Below are positions 12,709 to 23,700 of a DNA stretch of 64,000 nt, one piece after another. This stretch comes from Odobenus rosmarus divergens (Eukaryota > Chordata > Mammalia > Carnivora > Odobenidae). How positions within the stretch are numbered: the first letter of the stretch is position 1; every line of letters starts with the position of its first letter. The notes beneath the pieces are model-generated. The model was not told the DNA's origin. It saw only the letters and a list, made by a program, of their open reading frames with translations, and searched no databases. The translations under genes and the position numbers were made by a program. The stretch is from the NCBI RefSeq assembly GCF_000321225.1, contig NW_004451897.1, positions 228,113 to 292,112 on the forward strand. Reading direction: 5' to 3'.

Positions 12709-12909
12709 GGGCGCCTGGGTGGCTCAGTAGTTAAGTGTCTGCCTTGAGCTCAGGTCAGGATCCCAGGGTCCTCGGATCGAGTCCCATATCGGGCTCCCTG
12801 CTTGGCAGGAAACCTGCTTCTCCCTCTCCCACTCCCCCTGCTTGTGTTCCTGCTCTCACTATCTCTCTCTCTCTCTCTCTCTGTCAAATAAAATCTTTAA
12901 AAAAAAAAA
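12709..12909 (+). mobile_element. Carnivore SINE in L1 5' UTR
   Basis: GGCGCCTGGGTGGCTCAGTA head, (CT)n run, AAATCTTT tail. Flanked by AAAAAACAATA on both sides. Confidence 0.92.
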
Positions 12910-13079
12910 CAATAAAACAACAACAAAAACTTCAGGAAGTGTTTCTGGTGTATGCCGTGTACACTCTGCTATTGTGTTTTGGCTGCTCTTTCCACTGGTC
13001 TGTCCTCTACAGAGTTCCTCCTTGCTTGCAGTGGGGAGTGTCTGGAACTTGAACTGGTGTGGTAAGCCTGGAAAAGAAA

Positions 13080-13405
13080 AAAGAAAAGGGAAGAGGAAAA
13101 AAAAAAAAAGCCTGATCCAAGAGAAAAGAAAAAGTAACAAAAATGCAAACAAACAAAAAACTATAAGCCTATTTCCAAAGAATAAGAAAGAAAGAAGAAA
13201 GAGTAAGGAAAGAAGAGAAAAAAAAATAAGAAGCCTGATCCAAGAAATAAGGAAACAAACAAATGAACAAAAAATTATAAGCCTGATACCAAAGAGGAGA
13301 AAAGAAAAAACAATATATGTATAAAAGATAAAAAATAAAAAATGAGAAATAAAAAAATAAAAAATGTAAAAATGTAAAAAAATTAAGGGAAAAAAAAAAA
13401 AAGAA
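13080..13405. repeat. A-rich repeated block in L1 5' UTR
   Basis: Purine-rich on the plus strand, with a loosely repeated unit beginning AAGCCTGAT(A/C)CCAA at about 13110, 13165, 13230 and 13280. These are internal L1 repeats, degraded. Confidence 0.5.
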
Positions 13406-13892
13406 GCAGCAAGCCTGGTCCTATTTCCAGCAGATTCTGACGTTTTGGAGCATTGTTTAATCAGTAGATTTGGTACATGCGGCGGCCTGCGCTGGTGTTC
13501 TGAGGGAGAGGCCTGCTGGGCTGGCTCCCAAGCTGACTTGCCCTTGTAAAGATTCCCCTGCCAGGTGAAGGGGAGCAGGGTTTAGTGTAGGGGACTCCAG
13601 CCTCTACTGGAGATGCTGTGTTTCTCTGAAGTCCAACTGTGCTGTGGGGGCAGGGGGGTAGGGGAAGAGGAAGAATATGGTGTCACCCAGCCCTCTCTTC
13701 CCAGGGAGCAGAATTACCAGCCACCACTGTTCAGGAGGCCCTCTCAGAAAAGTGACCAATCTCCTGTGGCCCCGGCTTTCATCAGTTCCTTGCCCTTCAC
13801 CTGTCTGTTCATGGGCCATCAGCACACCTGGCACCACTAATCTCCTGTATTTTATCTCTGGCTGGTGGCTGGGATTCAAAACTCCAAGTTTT

Positions 13893-14090
13893 GGGGTGCC
13901 TGGGTGGCTCAGTTGGTTAAGCGACTGCCTTCGGCTCAGGTCGTGATCCCGGAGTCCTGAGATCGAGTCCCACATCGGGCTCCCCACTCGGCAGGGAGTC
14001 TGCTTCTCCCTCTGACCCTCTCCCCTCTCATGCTCTCTCTCTATCTCATTCTCTCTCAAATAAATAAATAAAATCTTTAAAAAAAAAAAC
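13893..14090 (+). mobile_element. Carnivore SINE in L1 5' UTR
   Basis: Perfect duplication AAACTCCAAGTTTT (13879-13892 and 14091-14104). The CCCTCTGACCCTCTCCCCTC middle marks the TCTGACCC SINE subtype, also seen at 29.5, 45.7 and 54.7 kb. Confidence 0.93.
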
Positions 14091-14808
14091 AAACTCCAAG
14101 TTTTAAAAGGCCTGGCAAGGTGCAGGCCCACTACCCAGCCCCAGAGGAGGGCCTTGCGGCATGCCCAGCACTGTCCTGTCCCAGAAAAGCAGCGGCACAG
14201 AGGCAGACACTGAGAAGCAGCAGCCCAGTTGTCTGTAATCTGCCCGAGTCTCTGCTCTCTGCTCAGTTCTGCCACCGAAAAGCAGCCGCTCTGCCTGCAC
14301 ACAGAGGTTTAAGCCTATTGTGGCTTACGGTGAAAATTTAAGAGATTTTCTGCCCCCTGCACGCACCTCTGACCCTGTTGTTGAGCACTGCTCAATGGCT
14401 CCCACTGGCCTTTTGTCCTTGGAGAGGCAAAATACGCTCTTCCAAATGTAGTCCGGGAGGGGGGGTGATCTTTCCCAGGGTGACTTGGGGGATCTCCTCA
14501 CTGCGGCTTATTGTGCAGTTCCTACCCACTGTGCTCTCTCCCACTTTCTCCCTCTCCCTGACTCTGCTCCACAAAAAGGGTTCCCTCCCCTTCACGGCCA
14601 TGAGGCTTTCCTCTCCAAGTCACAGCTCCAAACCTCACATCTACCACATTCTCTCCCTCCACTGTGTAGATTGTTTCCTTAGTCCTCAGATCATCCTCCT
14701 AGTTGTTCAAAATCGTTGGATGTTGATCTAGCTGTGACCGAAGGACGAGGAAAGTTCAGGGTAACCCTACTACTCCACCATCTTAACTCTGCCTCCACAC
14801 CAGCTACT

Positions 14809-14935
14809 TTGAATGGCATCCTTAGTCTCATTTTATAGCTGAGACAGAGGGACTAACATGGATTTAGTTAAGAAAGTTGATCAAGGCCCCAGGGTTATTA
14901 AAGTAGCTGACTAGGGATTAAGGAGACCAGACTGG
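14809..14935 (-). repeat. MIR element, second part (split by L1)
   Basis: CTCATTTTATAGCTGAGACAG resembles the reversed MIR motif CCCATTTTACAGATGAGGAA. It continues the element interrupted at 8888. Confidence 0.55.
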
Positions 14936-15214
14936 TAAGGTGTAAGCACTAAATGGCCACTGAAACCACATGCACAGGTTATAAAACCTCATATTCTCAA
15001 ATGTTATCAGAGAGCTACAGAGAGTCACTCCAAGAATCACAGCTATGGAACTGTTTATTTTGTTTGTTTAAAATAAACTTTTGTAAATTAAAATTTGTTT
15101 CCACTCTGAAAAAAGTAATCTCTTAATCAGAGGTTTCCAAAATGTGTCTGCCACCTTTCCACTGAGTTTTCAACCTTTTTCAGTTGTATCTAGCATCCAA
15201 GCAGCTTAGAGTTA

Positions 15215-15320
15215 AGGGCTGTGAGTACAGGTTCTGATGCAATTCTCTCATTGTAAGATGGGGGAGGATATTAGTACCTGCCTCGCTGGAGGTTTTAAAG
15301 TCTAAGAGAGATAATATATT
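15215..15320 (+). repeat. MIR fragment
   Basis: GTACAGGTTCTGATGC, then TCATTGTAAGATGGGGGAGGATATTAGTACCTGC-like 3' MIR sequence with an internal deletion. Confidence 0.5.
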
Positions 15321-15324
15321 TCAC

Positions 15325-15578
15325 CCACTAAGCAATAATGTACCCAACCCATGCAGTTATAATAGGTACAATTCTAAGAACTTTACATGGAATAACTCCT
15401 TCATACTCAAAGTAACCCTATAAGGAAGGTACTCTTAGGATCCTCATTTTACAGACAAGAAGGTAAGGCCAAGAGGGTTTAACAAACTTGCCAAAGACAC
15501 AGAGCTGGTATCAGAGCCAGGATTCTAACCCTGAGTTCATGCTCCAAACCATGACACTGTACAGCCCCTACTATGCCC
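15325..15578 (-). repeat. MIR (MIRb-like)
   Basis: Reverse-orientation MIR: CCTCATTTTACAGACAAGAA, AACTTGCC, CAGAGCCAGGATTCTAACCC are all recognisable in order. Confidence 0.75.
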
Positions 15579-15876
15579 ACAATGAGGGTTTAATAAAATG
15601 TTAGCTCTCCAGACAGCTCATTTGAGGCTCACTGAGGAGAGGCCTTACTCACTTAATCACCAAATCATTAAGAAGTGAGTCTGGTTTGTAGAGTCTTCTC
15701 CACAGCATCAGAAGACAGTAGTTTTGTTGCTGGGCAGTTGTAGGTGCAGAGCCAATCCACCAAGGCTGGCCTGAAACCAGCTCTGTAAGCATCCTGAGGC
15801 AGCAGTGTGGTTGGAGTGGGAACTCCATGGCCAAGAGCTCAGTTTTCTAGTCCTGGCTCTGCCACACGTTTTCTGT

Positions 15877-16126
15877 GTGACCCTGGTCACAGCATTTAAC
15901 TTGTATCACTTCAATTCTATGTGACCCTGATCACAGCATTTAACTTGTATCACTTCAATTCTGTGTGACCCTGATCACAGCNNNNNNNNNNNNNNNNNNN
16001 NNNNNNNNNNNNNNNNNNNNNNNNNNNNNNNTTCAATTCTGTGTGACCCTGATCACAGCATTTAACTTGTATCACTTCAATTCTATGTGACCCTGATCAC
16101 AGCATTTAACTTGTATCACTTCAATT
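15877..16126 (+). repeat. 44-bp minisatellite, interrupted by gap
   Basis: Units begin GTGACCCTGATCACAGC at 15877, 15921, 15965, 16043 and 16087, with 44-nt spacing on each side of the gap. They differ at only a few positions (GGTCA vs GATCA, CTAT vs CTGT). Each carries the palindrome TGATCA. True copy number is unknown because of the gap. Confidence 0.92.
15982..16031. other. Assembly gap (50 N)
   Basis: A run of 50 N inside the minisatellite. The missing bases should be 16 plus a multiple of 44 to keep unit register, and 50 does not fit, so the size is a placeholder. Confidence 0.95.
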
Positions 16127-16169
16127 TCTCTTCTGTAAACCAAGGGTAAAGGACAGAATGATTGGAAAG

Positions 16170-16650
16170 GCTCTGAAATTCCAGGATTCTAGGACACAGT
16201 CTGAATAAGTGCTCCTGTTAAAATTCCAGGGCTGCAATGAGCCAGTGGACTACTCATACTTCCTGCGATGATGAAGGCATTCAGAACTCCTTCTTTCTTA
16301 GTATTTATGGTGTACAAGAAAATGATTTGGGGATGATGTCTCAAAAAAGGAATCTAAGGACACTGAAGACAAACATTTTTAAGTGTCATAATTTTTTTTC
16401 AAGGATAAATAGTGACTGCTGTCCATATCTAGTTGTGCTAGTTGATTTCCAACAAAATTCCCCTTGGCCACAAAGGACCTGAGATATTCTGTGCTTCCAA
16501 AGGACAAAAATGAATAGGGAATCTCAAGAGTATTCTTCCTAAAGAACACGACAATTTAATTGGCCATGTATGTATTATCTATTTGGGAAAGTAGTGACAA
16601 TTTTAAATCATGGACTGCCGTTCTTGCCGTCCAATTGTATTCTTGGCGCC
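16170..16650. other. Intergenic, nothing recognised
   Basis: Upstream of MS4A12 by about 1 kb. An 81-codon open frame (16237-16482) has no recognisable motif. Confidence 0.4.
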
Positions 16651-16653
16651 ATT

Positions 16654-17168
16654 AATTAGTTTTCTATTTACTGCTGTAACAAATTACCACAAATTTAGCA
16701 GCTTAAAACAATACAAATTCATTATCCGATAGTTCTGTAGGCCACCAGTTTCACTGAGCTAAGATCACAGTGTTGGCAGAGATGCACTCTTTTCCAGAGG
16801 CTCTAGGAAGAAGTTTATTTTCTTGGCTTTTTTTCTGGCTTCTAGAGGCCACCCTAGTCCTTGGCTCCCAGGCCCTTCCTCCATCTTCAAAGCTAGCAGC
16901 ACAGCATCTCTCTGACCCTGCTTCCACCACCACATCTCTTTCTCTCTCTTCTACCTCCTTCTTCTACTTTTAAGGACCCTTGTGATTACACTAGGCCCAC
17001 CCAAATAACCCAGGAAATCTCCCTGTTTTAAGGTCAGCTGACTGTCAACCTTAATTCTATTTGCAACTTTAAATCTCCTTTGTCATGTAACCCAACACAC
17101 TCATGGCTTCCTCGATTAGAATGTGGACATTTCTGGGGAAGGGAAGGTGCATTATTCTGCCTACCACC
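16654..17168 (-). mobile_element. MLT1-type LTR (ERVL-MaLR), reverse
   Basis: Reads TTAGTTTTCTATTTACTGCTGTAACAAATTACCACAAA and GCTTAAAACAATACAAATTC on the plus strand, which is the 3' end of MLT1 LTRs in reverse. Diverged later sequence runs to CATTATTCTGCCTACCACC. It lies 0.3 kb upstream of the first MS4A12 coding exon. Confidence 0.7.
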
Positions 17169-17492
17169 ACCTCTTCCCTCCCTCTGTTGTCCTTCAGATG
17201 CCATGAACTCAAGGAAGGTTAATATATACAAATACTTTACAAAATCAAATAGGAATTGGAAAATAAAATTACTCCTATCTTCCCCTCCTTCACTTCCTTT
17301 GAACTATAAGGTGTATAGATTCCAAAGTCAAATGAGGATCATGTTTACATTGGTTGTCATTACCCATTATTTGCTCACTTGCTCTATAGTATTTACATAG
17401 AAGTTTGACATTTGACAAGATTTTCTTTAACTTTTTTTTTTTGTGTGGGGTAAAGTGATCAGTTTGTTATGTTTTGTAGTACTTAAGACATA

Positions 17493-17759
17493 ATGATGTC
17501 ATCCCAGCCAACAACCCAGCCCCGAATGTATGAAACCATCCTCAGTCCTTATCCACCAAACAACGTCATGGCTCCCAGGTCTCAACAAACCATGGGTTTC
17601 ACACACCTGGGAAACCAAGCTCAGGGTGGTCAGCCTTCCCTCTTCGGGTCTCCAAGAATCATCACCAACAGTCAGCAAGACCAGGGAAACACACAGGTGG
17701 TAATCCCAACTACAGAAACAGCAACCATAAACTTCGCAGAAGAAGCAAAGATATTAGGG
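17493..17759 (+). CDS. MS4A12: MS4A12 coding exon 1 (N-terminal cytoplasmic domain)
   Basis: 89 codons, starting ATGATG with A at -3 for both ATGs. The first is chosen because the family member begins MMSS. The exon encodes a Pro/Gln/Ser-rich cytoplasmic segment with a PYPP motif and ends in NFAEEAKILG, the usual MS4A lead-in to TM1. The donor GTAAGT begins at 17760. A likely acceptor (TTTTGTAG, ending 17479) would make the exon begin at 17480 and leave 13 nt of 5' UTR in it; that boundary is inferred. Confidence 0.92.
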
Positions 17760-20700
17760 GTAAGTCTACTTACTATGAGAATTTTAATTTTGCATTTGCA
17801 AGGTTATACTGTACTTATAGGTGGAGAGAAGTTTATGATCTCATGACCTACATTCAATCATTAAAAAGTTCTGAATGTTACTCTGGAAACTGTGTCCCTT
17901 TAAGGCAGAAATAATTCATCTGCATATAGACTTTACCCTGAGTTCACTTTATTTTAGATTCAAGAAAGACCCTAACAGGTGACAAAGGACTCTTCCTAGC
18001 AGGATGATTCAGTAACGCTGACATTATGGAAACACCACTACTTCTAGCTTGATCTCACTTCTGCAAAGGACACTTTGGGCACCCTCAATCCTGTCTCAGT
18101 AGTGCAAGCCTGGTATTTGTATATAGGTGAATTCTCATTAAAATGAACATTGACAGCTGCCTTAAAAACAGAAACAACTATAAATGGGCAGTCTGGGGAA
18201 ACTGGGTGTGGAAGAATTCATGGCCAGTCCATCTGCTGTGCCTCTCACCCAGGGCCTGTGCAGACGTTATGACTTAACTGCCATGTTACTTCTACAAAGG
18301 GTGCTTTAAACACTCATAATCTTGTTTATGTAAGCATTGTCAGACATGCCCTACTTGTAGATGAAGATCCACCTGCAGAGACAGAATTGTTAGTTTTTGC
18401 TGTGCTTTCCAGGTACCTCATTCATGCCACTAACAATTCCATGACACAGTACTGTCTCTCCCTGTGTGCAGTTCTAACTTCTCTGCTAGAGCATTCAATA
18501 AGTTATACTGAGTGCTCACTATGTACCAGAAACTCGTCCAGCCATCTTACTACCTATTTCAAGTTCCACCACTTTAGAAAAGTAAAAATAAGCATTGCCC
18601 CCTCTAGCAGGCAGATCTAGGCTGTGGGGGTGGCCCCTCAGATCCTCCTCCTGGCAGAGAAAGGAAATTCCCTGCTCCCACTGAGCAAAGGGACAAACTG
18701 GCATCCCACAAAGCCAACCCCACAAAGGTGTTCGGAAGACTACAGAGAACAAAACAGGCACAATCTCTGCCCTCACATAGATTAGAATCACAGAGCTCAG
18801 ACTACACACATAAAAAAGACCTAAAGTACATGATGTGTCAGAAGGTGACACATGAAAAACAAACTGAGGGTTCTAGAGGGGAGGGGGTGGGAGGATGGGT
18901 TAGCCTGGTGATGGGTATTAAGGAGGGCATGCTCTGCATGGAGCACTGGGTGTTATACACAAACAATGAATCATGGAACATTACATCAAAAACTAATGAT
19001 GTAATGCATGGTGATTAACATAACAATAAAAAATTTTAAAATAAAAGGTGATACATGATTTGGACAGAATAAAGAAGTGTAAAACGGCTAATAATTAGTA
19101 CCAGGCAGTGAAGGGTATGGGTAAGCCATTTCAAGTTGATCAGAGTAGGCTTTCCTTAGAAGACGACATTTGAGCAAAGACATGAGGGGAGCAACAAGCC
19201 ACAGAGTCATCTGGGCAAGAGCTTCCAGGTAAAGTTGGAAAGGTCTTTAGAGGAAAACGTGTGCTGTGTTTGAAGAACAGGGAGGAGGCCAGTAAAGTAG
19301 AACAGTATGATGGAGGGAGGTTGTCGCCTCAAGGAGGGCAGAGGAGGGGTTGGGGCCAGACCCTGTGAGGCCTGAAGGACAGAGGCTCTGGTTTGTACTG
19401 AGTGGAGTGGGGAAACCCTGGAGCATTCTGCCTGGGAACAAAGAGGTACTCAAGAAAAGCACTTTAAAGTGAAGGATGCTGTGCTTGCAGAAGCTACTTC
19501 TTCTCCCTGAAGATTGTACACTTATGCTATTAGTAGCTCCCAGTCATAACAACGCAGGGGCCTCAGGTGGTAGGACAGGGAGCATCTGCCCCAGTTGACT
19601 CAGAACTCAAAGTGGTTCTGTGGCCAAAACTCCAGAGTGAGTTAAACGACCAAATTACTGTCTGACCCGTAGGCAAGTTTGGTCAGTAAATGGTAGAGCC
19701 AGCGTCATACTGGGAGAAAAGTAAGCCAGTATTAATCCAATATCTAACTGCCATCAAGATGACAGCAAGGATGAGAATAAGAAGTTTGTGGCCAGATGAC
19801 TGAATTGCCGCTCTAAGGAAGAGCTTGTAAAAACCAATTATAATGCCTAATGCAGGAGTCCTTCAACTGAGATCCATGACTGGCTTTAGCCCATGACACC
19901 TCTGAAGTCATATGCAAAAGTGTGGTGTGTGCATGTATGGATGTGTAAGAATAGATTTTCAAGGAGAAGATTCATAGTTTTTATTACTCTCAAAGAAATT
20001 CATTACTCAAAGAAAATATTAATCTCTTAGCATTATTTAGGAAGCTGTGATTTTTTCCAATTCTGATTCGACTTAATAACTTAACTGTATTTAATAGCAA
20101 GTTATTGAAGAAATAAACACAGCAATATTTGTATTTGCAGTCTTCTTGGACAGATAAGATGTAAGTTTAGGAAGAAACAAATGGTAAATCTACGGTTAGC
20201 TTCTGGCCCAAACTAAAGCACTTACTTCTCACAAATCTGTTTATTCAGGATGAAAGAAGGTATTCTAAGAGGTACAAAGATGTATCCTCTGTCTTTGAGA
20301 ATATGTCTTGGCCAATAGGAAAATGTTTGCATACCTGCAATTAAAAAAAATAACAATATAAATGAGTACAAAACCAAGTAATAAGATATATAATTTACAG
20401 ATAAAACAGAAATTTAGGAAGAAAAAAGATAGCTTAAATTGACTAATATAATCAAGATAACTTCATAGAAGAGCTGGAGCTGGGCCTGAGGGAAGGCCAT
20501 ATTCAATAGTTAAAAGACATGGGTGCTGGAATCAATTTGCTGTATTAACTTTCCAGATCTGCCACTCAGTAATTGTTTGGACATTGCTATGGTCTGAATG
20601 ACCTCCCAAAACTCCTATGTTGAAATCCTAACCCTAACAATGATAGTATTAGGATGTGGGCCTTTAGGAGGTACTTATTAGTTCATGAAGGTGGAGCCCC

Positions 20701-23700
20701 CATGAATGGGCTTATGAAAGAGGTTCCTCAGAGATCCTGAGCCTTTTCCACTACGTGAGGACACAATGAGGAGGCACTGTTAGGAACCAGGGAGAGGGCT
20801 CACTAGAAGCAACCTTCATGAACTTGCAACATCCCAGCCTCCAGAACTGTGAGCAATACATTTCATTTCTGTTGTTTATAAGCTATCCAGAGGGTAGCAC
20901 AGTATTTTCTTATAGCAGCCTGAGAAGACTAAAACAGACACCTCTGCGTCTCCATCCAGTCGCTGGGAAGATTACATGAAACAATAAATGTGAAGTGTTT
21001 AGAATATTATCAAATATGTAGTTAATGCCCCATAAATTCATTGATACTTCCTTCATGGATATTTTTCCCATAACCGAGATCTGCCATGCAGAGAATAGGT
21101 CCATCTGAAACAGTCATCAAAGTCACAGTTAAAGCATTTTTTTCAGAGAGTCTTTTAGAGGCTCTCAGGGGACACCAATGCATGCTTAACAAGTAGCAGC
21201 TTCTAAAGAACTCTCCTTGGGCCACCCTTACAAGCCACCCCAAATACCTCAAACAAGGCCTATGCTGAGGGCCTGGCTCCAGTGTATGCCAAAATCTTCA
21301 TGGCCCACCTCCTGCTGTACAGGTAGGCATGCCTAAAGGACACTCGTGCATCTTGACAGAGGAGACAATAAATAAGCAGTAGCAGCAATGTCAGTAATGT
21401 CTCATTAGTGCCTGTAAATGAAGAAGCAACTTTAACATGCCTGTTTTCTTTTTTCAGGCAATCCAGATCATGATTGGATTGATGAACATTGGTTTCGGAA
21501 TTATTTTAGGTTTCATGAACGTCGTTTATAGACAAGTTTTGGGATTTGCTTCCTTTGCTTTTATTAGTGGATATCCATTCTGGGGTGGCATCTCTGTGAG
21601 TAGACTGCTAGAACACCTCTCCTTCTCAGTGTATCAAGGACGGCTACCCCCAGCCTATGCACAACTCATTTTCTGATAAGCCCCGCATCAGATCAGCTGG
21701 AAAATTGATAAATAACAGCTCTGGTTGGTTATAAACAAGGGAGAGCTTCTGTCCTCCATTTTAACCTGCAGTTTAAACTCATACCCTCAAGTTTACTCTG
21801 ATCAAGTAACCAACAAGCCAAAATTTTAGTTCCTGATTACATTTTAGATGGAAATGTATGCACTGGGGGGGAGAGGCAAAAGGAGGTGATGGGGAGCATG
21901 ATTAAAAATATGCAAGTGATAATGACAAGAGACTGAGCTGTGAGCTCGGAGGTCATCAGAACAGGTAAGCTCACACAAAAAAATGAGCTCCTTATATGCG
22001 AGAAACTAAGGAGAGAAACAAATGGAGAAGTCAAACGAAAACAATCTCTGAAAGTTGTTCCAGAAAAGTGCAGAAGCATGAGAGGAATTTTTGAGAGGGA
22101 AACTAGATGAACATAAATAAACCAATCTTTCCTGCAAAGAGAGAAGCTCCCAGAATTGAAGAACCCATCTTTCATAAATAAATGTGTCTGTTTCTACAGT
22201 TCATTACTACTGGTTCTCTCTCTATACTGGCGTCCAAGAAACTTTCTCCTAGTCTGGTAAGTCAGAATGTTTCTACTTTTTAAACTCTTTTGAAGATTCA
22301 TTAGTTGATTTGGAGAGGAAAATTGAGAAAGTGAATTCAGCAAATGCAAAGGGGAACACTTTTTCCCAAAAATATTTCTATTGACCGCCTTCATGACATG
22401 TGTGCCCCAGCATGGTCCACACAATTTGCCACTCATAAATGGAAGAGCCCCACCTTCTGACTCTTTAATCACAAAAGTGAGAAGTGGTATAGATAAGGTT
22501 GTTTAGCTTTATCCCAAAAGCTACCTGGCTCAGTTGGGTCACACTGCATTAGGGGAAGTCCAAAGCAGAATATAGGAGCCAGGAAATACCCGCCTGCCAT
22601 TTCACTATCAAAGACTCTATTATTCATTTGCCATTTCTCAGTTCTGCCTTGCCTTTTATTTTTATTTTTTATTTGCACATATCTATTTTTACTCAGATTT
22701 GACTTTTGTTTTACAGTGTGTTAAATCATCACTAAAAGCACCAACTGGGTACACAAAAAGTTTATAAAAATAATCACTGAGACAGGTCTTTCAATTCTCT
22801 TGGTCACAGCTCTCCACCTTTTACAATTTCCTGGTCTACTTTGAAACAGGAGAAAATGATTTGCCAAGAAATAATGACAACCAAAGCAGAAGTGGTTTCA
22901 AGATTATATTTAATCCAGCACAAGAGGAAAGAATGGAAAAATGGGAACACAGAATCTTGCTGCTCATGTTCTCCTAGACACCAGAGACTAGACTAGAGAC
23001 TAGAACAGACACTAAACTAGACACTAAACACTAGACTAGAAACTAAAGACTAGGCTAAACTAAACTGGACTAAACTAATCAGCCTAATCCCAATTAACCA
23101 CTTCTGTTGTAATCAAAAAACGAACTAGAACACCCTTTTTCTGCACCATTTATGGATCCTTCCCTCTAACTGAGGTTGTCCCACCACAGAATCTGTCAAA
23201 ATCTTCTTGTAGAAACAGGAAAGTTTTGTACTTTACCCATACACCTCTATCCACAAAAGCCTAATGAGTTCCTCATTCTAAATCTGGGGTTTTTTATCTA
23301 GTCCCTAGAAAGGCTTCAGGGTTTTTGTCAATTTCTAAATTTATTAGCAAAGATGCTTTTGCGTACATGCTTTTCCATCTATAAAATTGGATGCTACGTA
23401 GTATTACCTCATACGGTAGTTGTAAGAGCTTCATGAGATACTGTATTTAAATAATTTAATACAGTGCCTGTCACAGAAAAATGCTCATTAATGGTTTATC
23501 TGTTGTTTTATTACTTTAAAAAGGTAATATAATTGTTATTGTGTGTGAGGCTTTTAGGCAAACCTAATAGATGAGCTTCTGCTTTGCATTATTTACATTT
23601 TTCTACAGATTTCAGAAGTACACTACATTTAGGCTGCATACAGAATAGTTTTCATGAAAACTCAGAAAAGCAGAGAAAAAAAGTCATTTCAGCTTCAAAA

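Larger units (their letters stand above)
8902..14795 (-). mobile_element. Carnivore L1 with intact 5' end, internally deleted
   Basis: The 5' end on the minus strand is GGAGGCAGAGTTAAGATGGTGGAGTAGTAGGG-like (14795 down to about 14765) and the 3' end is at 8905. Target duplication: CATACCAGCCACT (8889-8901) and CACACCAGCTACT (14796-14808), 11 of 13 matching. Order along the minus strand: 5' UTR about 14795-12665, ORF1 12660-11805, ORF2 about 11700-9183, 3' UTR to 8905. Three SINEs (10287, 12709, 13893) lie inside. ORF2 jumps from just after the LLFNIVLEV motif to the C-terminal CTPMYIAAMS motif near 9430-9480, so part of the polymerase and downstream region is missing. Confidence 0.9.
15835..16165 (+). 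repeat. MIR with an expanded core
   Basis: Starts CCTGGCTCTGCCAC (MIR), continues TGTGTGACCCTGGTCACAGC ATTTAACTTG as the MIR core, and ends CAATTTCTCTTCTGTAAACCAAGG, the MIR 3' part. The middle is tandemly amplified (see the minisatellite entry). Confidence 0.65.

Noticed and set aside
13604..14302. 232-codon minus-strand open frame
   Set aside because: It runs through the L1 5' UTR and straight across an inserted SINE (the IYLREN/HERGEGQREKQTPC text is SINE translation), so it is chance.
15877..16126. CRISPR-like array
   Set aside because: Direct 44-bp units follow each other with no unique spacers, in a mammalian genome; it is a minisatellite.
22976..23090. Functional tandem motif array (ACTAGA words)
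   Set aside because: Irregular simple-sequence drift with no constant unit length.
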